Source: Verrucomicrobiota bacterium
GTDB taxonomy: Bacteria > Verrucomicrobiota > Verrucomicrobiia > Limisphaerales > UBA11358
Length of the DNA stretch: 5,695 nucleotides
Direction of reading: 5' to 3'
NCBI GenBank assembly: GCA_021323835.1
Contig: JAJPKI010000238.1
Location: forward strand, 1 to 5,695
Shown here: positions 1 through 5,695 of the stretch, in pieces
Position numbering within the stretch: position 1 is the first letter of the stretch
Layout of the letters: the number at the start of each line of letters is the position of its first letter
The notes under the pieces: model-generated
The model's input: the letters and a program-made list of their open reading frames with translations, nothing else
Database searches by the model: none
Told to the model about the DNA's origin: nothing
Translations under genes and position numbers: made by a program

Positions 1-1
1 C

Positions 2-385
2 AATGAAGCGTTGCGCGGCCGAAAAGCTCTCGTCGTGGACGACGACGCGCGCAACATTTTCGCGCTGACGACCATTTTGGAAAATCACGAAATGGAAGTG
101 GTCAGCGCTACCAACGGCAAGCAGGCCATCGAAATTATCCAGAACGACCCGGAATTGAGTGTCGTGCTCATGGACATCATGATGCCGGAAATGGACGGCT
201 ACGAAACGCTGCGCGAAATTAGAAAAATTCCTGAATTCCGCGCGCTGCCGATTCTCGCGCTCACGGCCAAAGCGATGAAAGGCGACCGTGAAAAATGTTT
301 GGAAGCCGGCGCGAGCGATTACATCGCCAAGCCGGTGAACACCGACCAATTGGTTTCGCTCTTGCGAGTTTGGCTTTACCGCTAA
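2..385 (+). CDS. Hybrid sensor histidine kinase, C-terminal receiver domain (5'-truncated by window edge)
   Basis: The reading frame is open to the left window edge (first full codon at position 2), so this is the tail of a longer gene; the in-frame TTG at 11 is probably not its start. The 127 visible codons form one complete receiver (REC) domain. Counting from position 2, there is an acidic triplet D13-D15, the phospho-acceptor D58 in LMDIMMPEMDG, the switch T88 in ALTAKA and the conserved K110 in IAKPVN. The RNIFAL segment after the acidic pocket and the MKGDREKCLEAGASDYIAKPV block are typical of the last REC domain of large multi-domain hybrid kinases (HAMP/GAF-HisKA-HATPase-REC), where it would accept phosphate from an upstream kinase core. 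That core lies outside the window, so its sensor is unknown. The stop is TAA at 383-385, and the next kinase gene starts 29 nt later, suggesting one operon. A stand-alone response regulator is less likely, because no start codon with a ribosome site is visible. Confidence 0.9.
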   Translation, partial: NEALRGRKALVVDDDARNIFALTTILENHEMEVVSATNGKQAIEIIQNDPELSVVLMDIMMPEMDGYETLREIRKIPEFRALPILALTAKAMKGDREKCLEAGASDYIAKPVNTDQLVSLLRVWLYR

Positions 386-414
386 AAGGAAATTGAAAAT
401 CAGAAAATAAATTC

Positions 415-2148
415 ATGAACGCAACTCTCAACAAACCGCCGATTGAAAAATCCGCGCGAGGGCAATTTGTTTCCAATGATTCGTCCGGTCGCACCATCAG
501 TATTTTGCTCGTGGACGACAACAAAAAGAATTTGGATGCGCTCGAAAGCATTTTGACTTCGCCGGAACTGCGGCTTGTTCGTGCGCAAACGGCGGATGAA
601 GCGTTGCTCTGGCTCGTGCACAATGAATTCGCCTGCATCGTGCTGGACGTGCAAATGCCCGGCATGAGCGGCTTCGAACTGGCGCGCATGATTAAAACAC
701 GCAAACGCAGCCAGCACATCCCGATTATTTTCATCACCGCGTATTTACTCGATGAAAAAGACGCGCTGCAAGGTTACACTGCCGGGGCGGTGGATTATCT
801 GACCAAGCCGGTCAATCCGCAGATTCTCAAATCCAAAGTCGGAGTGTTTGTGGATTTATTTCGCACCACGCGCGCGCTGGCGGGCGCGAATGCCGCGCTG
901 CAAATTGAAATTTCCCAGCGCAAAAAAGCCGAGGACGCTTTGCGCGACTCAAATAATAAATTGGAATTGCGCGTGCAGGACCGTGTGCGCGAATTGAAGA
1001 AAGCGCACGACGATTTGCTTGCCGCGTCGAATGCGAAAGACAATTTTCTCGCCACGCTGTCGCACGAATTGCGCACGCCGTTGAGTCCGGTGCTGCTCGT
1101 CGCCAGTGAGAATGCGGAAAATTCCAAATTGCCCGCCAAAGTCCGTTCCGATTTTGAGATGATTTTGAAAAACGTCGAATTGGAAGCGAAGCTGATTGAC
1201 GACTTGCTCGATTTGACGCGCATCGCGCGCGGAAAAATTTCGTTGGAAAAGCAAGCGGTGGATGCGCACGACGTTTTGCGTGACGCCGTTGCGACCGTGC
1301 AGGAAGAAATCAGCAAAAAGAAAATTGCGCTCTCGCTCAAATTGAACGCGCCGCAATGCACCGTCCACGCCGATGCAGTCCGGTTGCAGCAGGTTTTTTG
1401 GAACGTCATCCGCAACGCCGTCAAATTTACGCCGGCGCGCGGAAGCATCGTCATCGAGACCGAACAGCGCGGCGACAAATGGCAATTCAAAATCACCGAC
1501 ACTGGTGTTGGCATGAGCCAATCGGAAATGAGCCGGTTGTTCACCGCGTTTTCACAGCCGGAAGAAAATAAATTCGGCGGACTCGGGCTCGGCCTTGCCA
1601 TTTCGCAAAAGCTGATTGAACTGCACGCGGGACAAATCCGGGCATTCAGCGCCGGGCGCGACCGCGGCTCCACTTTCACCATTGAAATGCCGTTGATGTC
1701 AGCCATTCGCAACAATGGTCATGCGAGGGAGGCGACGGTCGCCACTGCGTCGTTTCGCACAACGACGTCGTCCAGCGGCCTTCGCATTTTGCTCGTGGAA
1801 GACCACGAACCCACGCGCAGCGCGCTTGCGCAATTGCTCACGAGCCGCGATTACAAAGTCACCGCCGCCGCCACGCTGGCGGAAGCGCGCATGTTTGCTT
1901 CCGTGGAAAATTTTAATTTGCTCATTTCCGACATCGGTTTGCCCGACGGCACCGGCTACGAATTGATGAACGAATTGAAAAAACGCGGCGCGGTTCGCGG
2001 CATTGCATTGACCGGCTACGGCATGGCCGAGGACATTGCGCGGAGCAGGGAAGCCGGCTTCATCACGCACCTGACCAAACCGATTCGCGCGCAATCGCTG
2101 GAGGCGGCGTTAAGCGAAGCGATGAAAACGGTCCGCGCGCGGGTTTGA
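415..2148 (+). CDS. Soluble hybrid histidine kinase, REC-HisKA-HATPase-REC
   Basis: A 577-residue cytoplasmic kinase with no transmembrane segment or signal peptide. Domains in order: REC1 (about 28-150; acidic D34/D35, phospho-acceptor D78, T108, K131); a charged, probably coiled-coil linker (about 153-205); HisKA (about 206-275; H217 in SHELRTP); HATPase (about 316-427; N-box N330/N334, G1 box DTGVGM at 362-367, F-box 376-379, GGLGLGLAI at 388-396); a Ser/Thr-rich linker (about 435-454); and REC2 (about 456-572; E462/D463, D506, T533, K555). All catalytic and phospho-acceptor residues are present, so it should be active. The N-terminal REC probably makes it an intermediate that receives phosphate or a signal from the hybrid kinase ending 29 nt upstream; this is inferred from position. 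There is no Hpt or DNA-binding domain, so the output partner is elsewhere. ATG 415 is chosen because an in-frame TGA lies at 394-396; a purine-rich AAAAGGA (384-390) sits too far upstream to be a good ribosome site. Confidence 0.93.
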   Translation: MNATLNKPPIEKSARGQFVSNDSSGRTISILLVDDNKKNLDALESILTSPELRLVRAQTADEALLWLVHNEFACIVLDVQMPGMSGFELARMIKTRKRSQHIPIIFITAYLLDEKDALQGYTAGAVDYLTKPVNPQILKSKVGVFVDLFRTTRALAGANAALQIEISQRKKAEDALRDSNNKLELRVQDRVRELKKAHDDLLAASNAKDNFLATLSHELRTPLSPVLLVASENAENSKLPAKVRSDFEMILKNVELEAKLIDDLLDLTRIARGKISLEKQAVDAHDVLRDAVATVQEEISKKKIALSLKLNAPQCTVHADAVRLQQVFWNVIRNAVKFTPARGSIVIETEQRGDKWQFKITDTGVGMSQSEMSRLFTAFSQPEENKFGGLGLGLAISQKLIELHAGQIRAFSAGRDRGSTFTIEMPLMSAIRNNGHAREATVATASFRTTTSSSGLRILLVEDHEPTRSALAQLLTSRDYKVTAAATLAEARMFASVENFNLLISDIGLPDGTGYELMNELKKRGAVRGIALTGYGMAEDIARSREAGFITHLTKPIRAQSLEAALSEAMKTVRARV

Positions 2149-2153
2149 AAATA

Positions 2154-2177
2154 AAAGGCCGGATTGCTCCGGCCTTT
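2154..2177 (+). terminator. Hairpin terminator after the hybrid kinase gene
   Basis: A perfect 10-bp inverted repeat, AAAGGCCGGA (2154-2163) and TCCGGCCTTT (2168-2177), encloses the loop TTGC and starts 5 nt after the TGA of the kinase gene. The stem is GC-rich in its core with an A-run on the left arm, but the T-tract is only three bases and lies within the stem, so it is a moderate rather than strong intrinsic terminator. It probably ends the two-kinase transcript. Confidence 0.75.
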
Positions 2178-2436
2178 AGCGATGAGGTTTATCCGCGCTC
2201 ACCCGCACGGTCAGAAGTGCAACGGCTATCGGGTGTGAAGCACTGTTCGGGAGCCGCTGCAGGCAAAACCTCTCTGCCAACCCTGAATGAACAGCAATAT
2301 CACTTCATCCGAAAAAACATTCTCTGCAAGCGCTAATTCGCCGTGACTATATTAAACTTTTAAACGGGCAGGGGAGTTTTGGGATGGCAAAACATTCAAT
2401 TTCCAAATCCGCCGCATCCGTGTAAAACTTTCCACG
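2178..2436. other. Intergenic spacer without a convincing gene; possible folded leader
   Basis: About 260 nt between the kinase terminator and the permease start. A 63-codon frame runs through it from a TTG at 2145, but it overlaps the kinase stop, passes through the terminator and resembles no family I know, so I do not call it. No tRNA or recognisable riboswitch is visible. The part from 2200 to 2294 can form two successive nested hairpins (described separately). A TATATT at 2348-2353 could serve as a -10 element for the permease gene, but no good -35 lies at the right distance. No clear Shine-Dalgarno precedes 2437. Confidence 0.5.
2200..2294 (+). ncRNA. Possible structured RNA or leader element (two nested hairpins)
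   Basis: Seen in the sequence: CACCC (2200-2204) pairs with GGGTG (2231-2235) around GCAC (2205-2208)/GTGC (2217-2220), continuous on the 5' side. Next, CTGTTC (2243-2248) pairs with GAACAG (2289-2294), GGG (2249-2251) with CCC (2281-2283), and GCAG (2259-2262) with CTGC (2274-2277). The strand is assumed from the flanking genes. The stems are short and could be chance; I cannot match them to a known riboswitch class. If real, this could be a leader of the permease mRNA or a small RNA. Confidence 0.2.
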
Positions 2437-3246
2437 ATGGAACGCTTGAAAAAATATCGCCACGTTTTCAGCATAGGCATCCAGAACAATTTGACGTATC
2501 GCTTCAATTATTTGACGCGCACATTGTTCAGTTTTATTCCACTGTTTGCCATGCTGTCGCTTTGGCGGGTTGTCTACGCCAACAGTCCGCAACCGCACGG
2601 CGGTTATTCGGCGCAGGAAATTATTTTTTACTACATTCTCGTCGCCATCGTGGACGTGTTCACGGCGGTGAACGAAGACGACTGGCAAATCGCCGCGGAC
2701 ATTCGCGAAGGACAAATCAGCCAATTCCTGCTCAAGCCGGTGGATTATTTGTGGTATCGCATCTCGCTTTTTTTTGCCGGACGCGCGGCGTTCATTTCCA
2801 TGGCGTGCGTGCCGCTGGCGATTTTTATTTTTTGTTTCAGAAATTATTTCATCGCGCCGGCAAATGGGATGGCGTTCATGGCGTTTCTCGTTTCGCTGCT
2901 GTTCACGGCGCTGCTGCAATTTTTCATTTCTTATTCGATGGCGATGCTCGCGTTTTGGCTGCTGGAAATTTCCACGTTCATTTTCATTTTATTTGCGTTC
3001 GAATACATCGCCAGCGGCCATTTATTTCCGCTCACCATGTTGCCCGCGCCGTTGTTCCATCTGCTCATGTTCACGCCGTTTCCTGCGATGCTTTACGTGC
3101 CGATTTCGATTTACATGGGCAAAATTTCCGGGGCGGCGATTGGCTGGAGTTTGCTGACGCAATTGCTCTGGATGTGCGCCGCTTATAAATTGGCGCGATT
3201 TATGTGGACACGCGGCGTGAGAAAATATTCCGCATTCGGTGGATAA
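2437..3246 (+). CDS. ABC-2 type transporter permease (PF06182/DUF990-like)
   Basis: A 269-residue inner-membrane protein with about six hydrophobic segments (roughly 24-46, 60-77, 112-138, 145-168, 170-194 and 233-254). Family hallmarks are visible: LWRVVY followed by GGYSAQEIIFYY (about 42-66), the cytoplasmic ADIREGQISQFLLKPVDYLWYR stretch (about 87-108), GHLFPLTMLPAPL (about 194-206), the FTPFPAMLYVPISIYMG region (about 212-228) and the terminal RGVRKYSAFGG. These match the uncharacterised ABC-2 permeases COG3694/COG4587, which usually occur as two permeases plus one ATPase exporting an unknown substrate. Here it stands alone: the kinase terminator lies upstream and a FecR-domain gene downstream, so its ATPase must be encoded elsewhere. 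The substrate cannot be inferred. ATG 2437 fits the family N-terminus (a basic MERLKKYRHVF before the first membrane segment), although no clear ribosome site precedes it. The stop codon TAA lies inside a 12-bp palindrome. Confidence 0.9.
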   Translation: MERLKKYRHVFSIGIQNNLTYRFNYLTRTLFSFIPLFAMLSLWRVVYANSPQPHGGYSAQEIIFYYILVAIVDVFTAVNEDDWQIAADIREGQISQFLLKPVDYLWYRISLFFAGRAAFISMACVPLAIFIFCFRNYFIAPANGMAFMAFLVSLLFTALLQFFISYSMAMLAFWLLEISTFIFILFAFEYIASGHLFPLTMLPAPLFHLLMFTPFPAMLYVPISIYMGKISGAAIGWSLLTQLLWMCAAYKLARFMWTRGVRKYSAFGG

Positions 3247-3263
3247 TTATCCCAAAATACAAA

Positions 3264-3293
3264 TTGACGTCCGGCGATAAAATTCGCTAATTT
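3264..3293 (+). promoter_or_regulatory. Candidate sigma70-type promoter for the FecR/barrel unit
   Basis: TTGACG (3264-3269) and TAATTT (3288-3293) are separated by 18 nt, close to the consensus -35/-10 arrangement. Transcription would begin near 3300, leaving a leader of about 40 nt before the ATG at 3340. The element lies in the 93-nt gap between the permease stop and the FecR gene, where no hairpin terminator is visible, so some read-through from the permease gene is also possible. Confidence 0.4.
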
Positions 3294-3339
3294 CAGACCG
3301 TTCGTTACAGGCGGTTCGTTTAATAATCCAGCGAGTATT

Positions 3340-4119
3340 ATGAAAAACTTATTCGTATTTCTGGCCGCTATAGCGGTCATTTCACCATTGGTCAGCCATG
3401 CGGCTGATTTGAAGCAGGCCAAGTTCACCCAAATCGTCAACAGCGTTCAGGTTATTTCTTCAAGCGACCAATCGCAACGCACCGCCGCGGTAAATGATGT
3501 TTTTAAAATGCCGGACGTCATTCACACCGGCGCCAATTCGCGCGCGGAATTAACGGCGGACGACAAAACCGTCACGCGCATCGGCGCGAACACTATTTTC
3601 TCATTTGACCAGGCCAACCGCACGATTGGATTGCAGCAGGGCAGTTTGCTTTTTCACGCGCCGCACGGCAAAGGCGGCGGTACCATCCACACGGCATCGG
3701 CCACGGCATCGGTGCTCGGCACGACAATTATTGTCGCTTGCACCGCAGACGGAGGATTCAAAGTGCTCGACCTCGAAGGCTCATCGAAAGTTCAATTGCC
3801 GGACGGAAAGACGATTGACCTGAACCCCGGCGAAATGATTTTCATTTTGCCCGGCGGCGGCGCATCACCCATCATCATTTTCAATTTAGGTGACCAGGTG
3901 AAAGGCAGTTTGTTGATAAATGGCTTTACCGACCCGCTGGATTCCATGCCCGCCATCGAAGCGGAAATCGCGCGGCAACTGGCAAAAATTTTGAAGCATC
4001 GTTACGACGACCAAAACATTTACACCTACGGCGATATTTTTAACCGGCACAATCCACCGGAAATTATTATCAAGCCGCCGCCGGATGGTGGTGATTTATC
4101 CATCATCCCGGTCCGATAA
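3340..4119 (+). CDS. Exported FecR-domain protein
   Basis: 259 residues. The N-terminus is a clear Sec signal peptide: MKN, a hydrophobic core (4-18) and a likely cleavage site after SHA (19-21), so the mature protein is periplasmic or exported. A FecR domain (PF04773) covers about 55-133: DVIHTGANSRAEL (59-71), TRIGANTIFSF (79-89), the IGLQQGSLLFHAP strand (96-108) and IHTASATASVLGTT (116-129). A second beta-rich part (about 138-194) contains LPDGKTIDLNPGEM. The C-terminus has an amphipathic helix (about 203-220) and a proline-rich end. Unlike the classical FecR anti-sigma regulator, it has a cleavable signal instead of an internal membrane anchor, and no ECF sigma gene is adjacent, so a sigma-regulating role is unlikely. 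It more plausibly acts as a structural or binding protein in the envelope. The barrel gene follows after 5 nt, suggesting co-transcription. ATG 3340 is preceded by a weak purine stretch, GCGAG (3331-3335). Confidence 0.88.
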   Translation: MKNLFVFLAAIAVISPLVSHAADLKQAKFTQIVNSVQVISSSDQSQRTAAVNDVFKMPDVIHTGANSRAELTADDKTVTRIGANTIFSFDQANRTIGLQQGSLLFHAPHGKGGGTIHTASATASVLGTTIIVACTADGGFKVLDLEGSSKVQLPDGKTIDLNPGEMIFILPGGGASPIIIFNLGDQVKGSLLINGFTDPLDSMPAIEAEIARQLAKILKHRYDDQNIYTYGDIFNRHNPPEIIIKPPPDGGDLSIIPVR

Positions 4120-4124
4120 TTGGA

Positions 4125-5123
4125 ATGACTGTCAAAATGTTAACCATGAAAACAATTAAATTTTTTTCCATCGCAACCCTTGCCGGGATTTTGTGCGCGC
4201 TATCATTGCAAGCACAACCGTCGGCATCAACGGCTGTGCAGCAGCAACAAAGCATCCCGCAAGCGATGCCAAATTTAATGCCCGGCACGAATGCGCCGGA
4301 ACTTTATTCGGATGAAGACGCGGATGTCGGTCCGCAGCACATTTTATCATTGTCACCGCGCCGCACGATGTTTGAAGTGAGCGCGGACAGCGAATATCTT
4401 TGGACCGACAATGCGCTGCTCCAGCCGAACGGCGGCGTTGAAAGCACCATTTTCGTCAACACGATTTCCGCCGCTTACGTGCCCACGCCATATCGCCTCG
4501 GCAATGGCCGCTTCGCTCCCAGCATCGGCATTTCGAGCCAATGGTATAATTACGGGCTGGGCGGACACAACTTGAGCACGAACGATTTCAACGTCCAAAC
4601 TATTTCGCTCGGCGCGAAATATTTGTTCTCGGGCAATTGGATGGCGTTCGGTGAATTTGATTACAACCGCTTCGTCGGCCAGCGTGATTATCGGGAATTT
4701 TATCACGACTTTACGCCGGTGATTGGATTGGAAAACTTGATGCGCGTGGGCGACTACGCCGTTTTGGCCACAACACTCAAAGGTGATATTCACGATTCAT
4801 GGGCCGGCACCCCGTTGGCGGACGATTCGGAAGACCGCGGTGATTTGTCTGCCGCGTTTTCATTGAGTTACCTCGTCAACCCAAAATTGGTCATGCAACC
4901 ATATTACCGTTTTCAATACACGCACTACGCATGGAATGTTTTGCACACGGGCAATCGCAATGATTTTCTGCACAGCATCGGCGTTTCGGCGGCGTATTAT
5001 TTTCTACCGAACCTTTCGCTCCGCTTGTTCGTAAATCAGGATGTCCGCACATCAAGCGACACCAATGCCAAATATCATGCCGTGAGCGCTGGCGGGGATT
5101 TGACCTACTCGATTCAATTTTAA
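4125..5123 (+). CDS. Outer-membrane beta-barrel protein, uncharacterised
   Basis: 332 codons from ATG 4125; the more natural start is ATG 4146 (residue 8), giving 325 residues with a textbook signal peptide (MKTIKFF, hydrophobic core, cleavage after SLQA). The first ATG abuts GGA (4122-4124) with no spacing, so it lacks a usable ribosome site; a third in-frame ATG lies at 4137. After the signal comes a flexible Gln/Pro/Ser-rich stretch (about 31-70). From about 80 to the end the protein alternates hydrophobic and polar residues in about a dozen amphipathic strands rich in Tyr, Phe and Trp, with turns such as FSGNW and LVNPKL. It ends in LTYSIQF, a terminal Phe typical of Bam-recognised outer-membrane proteins. 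I infer a barrel of about 12 strands, porin-like or structural; no specific family is recognised. The gene begins 5 nt after the FecR-domain gene and probably shares its mRNA. It ends before a strong terminator. Confidence 0.82.
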   Translation: MTVKMLTMKTIKFFSIATLAGILCALSLQAQPSASTAVQQQQSIPQAMPNLMPGTNAPELYSDEDADVGPQHILSLSPRRTMFEVSADSEYLWTDNALLQPNGGVESTIFVNTISAAYVPTPYRLGNGRFAPSIGISSQWYNYGLGGHNLSTNDFNVQTISLGAKYLFSGNWMAFGEFDYNRFVGQRDYREFYHDFTPVIGLENLMRVGDYAVLATTLKGDIHDSWAGTPLADDSEDRGDLSAAFSLSYLVNPKLVMQPYYRFQYTHYAWNVLHTGNRNDFLHSIGVSAAYYFLPNLSLRLFVNQDVRTSSDTNAKYHAVSAGGDLTYSIQF

Positions 5124-5139
5124 TTTGCTCTCAAAAAAT

Positions 5140-5175
5140 AAACGGCGCGAATTGCTTCGCGCCGTTTTTATTTTT
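5140..5175. terminator. Strong bidirectional intrinsic terminator between convergent genes
   Basis: A perfect 12-bp stem, AAACGGCGCGAA (5140-5151) and TTCGCGCCGTTT (5156-5167), has the loop TTGC. On the plus strand it is followed by a T-rich tail (5165-5175), and on the left by an A-run (5133-5138) that reads as a U-tract on the minus strand. It lies 16 nt after the barrel gene stop and 17 nt from the stop of the minus-strand YlbF-like gene, so it can end both transcripts. Confidence 0.92.
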
Positions 5176-5184
5176 AAAAACGAT

Positions 5185-5583
5185 TTAATGATGACAGCCG
5201 CAGCCTTCGCCGCACGAACCTTCTTCCATGTCTTCAGCTTTCGGAACGCGGCCCAGCTCGAAAGTTTTGTGCACGTATTTTTGAATCGAGCTTTGCATTT
5301 CGTGCAATTCCTCCTGCGCCTTTAAAAAATCGTGCGCCACAGGGTTTTTCAAAAGAGCGTCGCGATGTTTCTCGAAATCGGCAATTTCTTCTCCGTTCAG
5401 CGGCTCGCCGGAATGTTGTTTATGATGAAGCGCCTGACCCTTGCTGTTGACCGCTTCATATTGGCTGCGGGCATTTGAGTCGGCAATGAACGTGTCAATG
5501 CGTTTGCGAATCGAAACCATTTCCGGTTGGGCAACAATGACCTCGCAAAGTTCCAAAGTTTTTTCTTCAATTTTTGTTGGCAT
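5185..5583 (-). CDS. YlbF/YmcA (RicF/RicA)-like family protein with Cys/His-rich C-terminus
   Basis: 132 residues, cytoplasmic and almost wholly alpha-helical. The helical pattern (KTLELCEVIVAQPEMVSIRKRIDTFIADSNARSQYEAVN..., GEEIADFEKHRDALLKNPVAHDFLKAQEELHEM) resembles Com_YlbF (PF06133, COG3679), whose Bacillus members form the Ric/Y-complex that carries Fe-S clusters and modulates RNase Y-dependent RNA processing and development. Oddly, the C-terminus is GSCGEGCGCHH: C124, C128, C130, H131, H132, a plausible metal or Fe-S ligand set. Homology and role are inferred; assignment is to family level only. The ATG at 5583 is chosen because the upstream extension (open to the window edge, with only a TTG at 5643 as a start) looks non-coding. 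No clear Shine-Dalgarno precedes it. The gene is convergent with the barrel gene and shares its terminator; nothing links it functionally to its neighbours. Confidence 0.8.
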   Translation of the reverse strand: MPTKIEEKTLELCEVIVAQPEMVSIRKRIDTFIADSNARSQYEAVNSKGQALHHKQHSGEPLNGEEIADFEKHRDALLKNPVAHDFLKAQEELHEMQSSIQKYVHKTFELGRVPKAEDMEEGSCGEGCGCHH

Positions 5584-5596
5584 AATTTGGTCGCAC

Positions 5597-5625
5597 AATA
5601 AATCACAATTGTTCGCAAAACGCAA
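5597..5625 (-). promoter_or_regulatory. Candidate promoter for the YlbF-like gene
   Basis: Read on the minus strand, TTGCGT (5625-5620) and TTTATT (5602-5597) are 17 nt apart, with a TGA just before the -10 as in extended -10 promoters. The -10 ends only 13 nt before the ATG at 5583, which would give a very short leader of about 6 nt, consistent with the lack of a Shine-Dalgarno. The region is AT-rich, so this may be chance. Confidence 0.28.
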
Positions 5626-5695
5626 TTGGAATTGAATTGGCAATTTATTCGTGCTTAGAATTTTAGTCAGGCATTTTTGATTTTCCGGCGTTGAC

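Noticed and set aside
795..1715. Long minus-strand open frame opposite the hybrid kinase
   Set aside because: The plus strand carries all kinase and receiver motifs in order. The minus product is a Ser/Cys/Arg-rich shadow with no domain.
2240..2294. Faint resemblance to a glycine riboswitch (GGGAG ... CAGGCAAAA ... CTCTC)
   Set aside because: The pieces are in the wrong order and the conserved core and GGAC ending are missing. The downstream gene has no link to glycine metabolism.
2145..2336. 63-codon plus-strand frame after the hybrid kinase
   Set aside because: It starts at a TTG inside the kinase stop region, runs straight through the terminator hairpin, has no ribosome site and resembles no known family.
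2379..3188. 269-codon plus-strand frame overlapping the permease gene in another phase
   Set aside because: It is rich in His, Arg and Phe as expected from a shifted reading of a membrane-protein gene, while the other frame shows clear family motifs and membrane segments.
3340..4119. Classical FecR anti-sigma regulator of a FecI/FecA iron system
   Set aside because: There is no FecI-type sigma gene, no TonB-dependent receptor and no internal membrane anchor. The protein has a cleavable signal peptide instead.
4125..4215. Lipoprotein signal in the barrel protein (cysteine in the leader, ILC)
   Set aside because: The residue before the cysteine is Leu rather than Gly, Ala or Ser, so no lipobox is formed. 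A signal peptidase I site after SLQA fits better.
5125..5325. 66-codon plus-strand frame after the barrel gene
   Set aside because: It passes through the terminator and lies antisense to the YlbF-like gene; there is no ribosome site or recognisable domain.

Overview
The window looks like ordinary chromosome from a Gram-negative bacterium. The best guess is Verrucomicrobiota (Pedosphaera/Limisphaerales-like). That rests on the combination of exported FecR-domain protein, outer-membrane barrel, PF06182-type ABC permease and YlbF-like protein, on the AATTG/TTGGAA-rich codon style, and on weak Shine-Dalgarno sites. It is an inference: no rRNA or other marker gene is present. There are no signs of phage, insertion sequences, CRISPR or tRNA.

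Layout, left to right. (1) Positions 2-2148 hold a signalling pair on the plus strand: the 3' end of a large hybrid histidine kinase (only its last receiver domain is visible), then, after 29 nt, a soluble REC-HisKA-HATPase-REC hybrid kinase. A hairpin terminator closes this unit. (2) A spacer of about 290 nt (2149-2436) has no convincing gene but can fold into nested stems. It precedes a stand-alone inner-membrane ABC-2 permease (2437-3246) with no ATPase or second permease beside it. (3) After a 93-nt gap with a plausible promoter comes a two-gene envelope unit: a secreted FecR-domain protein (3340-4119) and, 5 nt later, an outer-membrane beta-barrel protein (starting at 4125 or 4146, ending at 5123). 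(4) A strong bidirectional terminator separates this unit from a convergent minus-strand gene (5185-5583). That gene encodes a YlbF/RicF-like protein with a Cys/His-rich tail.

How the genes may work together. The two kinases probably belong to one phosphorelay, because they are adjacent and carry several receiver domains, but no output regulator is in view. The FecR-domain protein and the barrel are probably co-transcribed and may act together in the envelope. The permease and the YlbF-like protein look like independent units. The most interesting candidates for something undescribed are the FecR/barrel pair and the YlbF-like protein with a possible metal or Fe-S ligand tail. Neither is proven novel from sequence alone.
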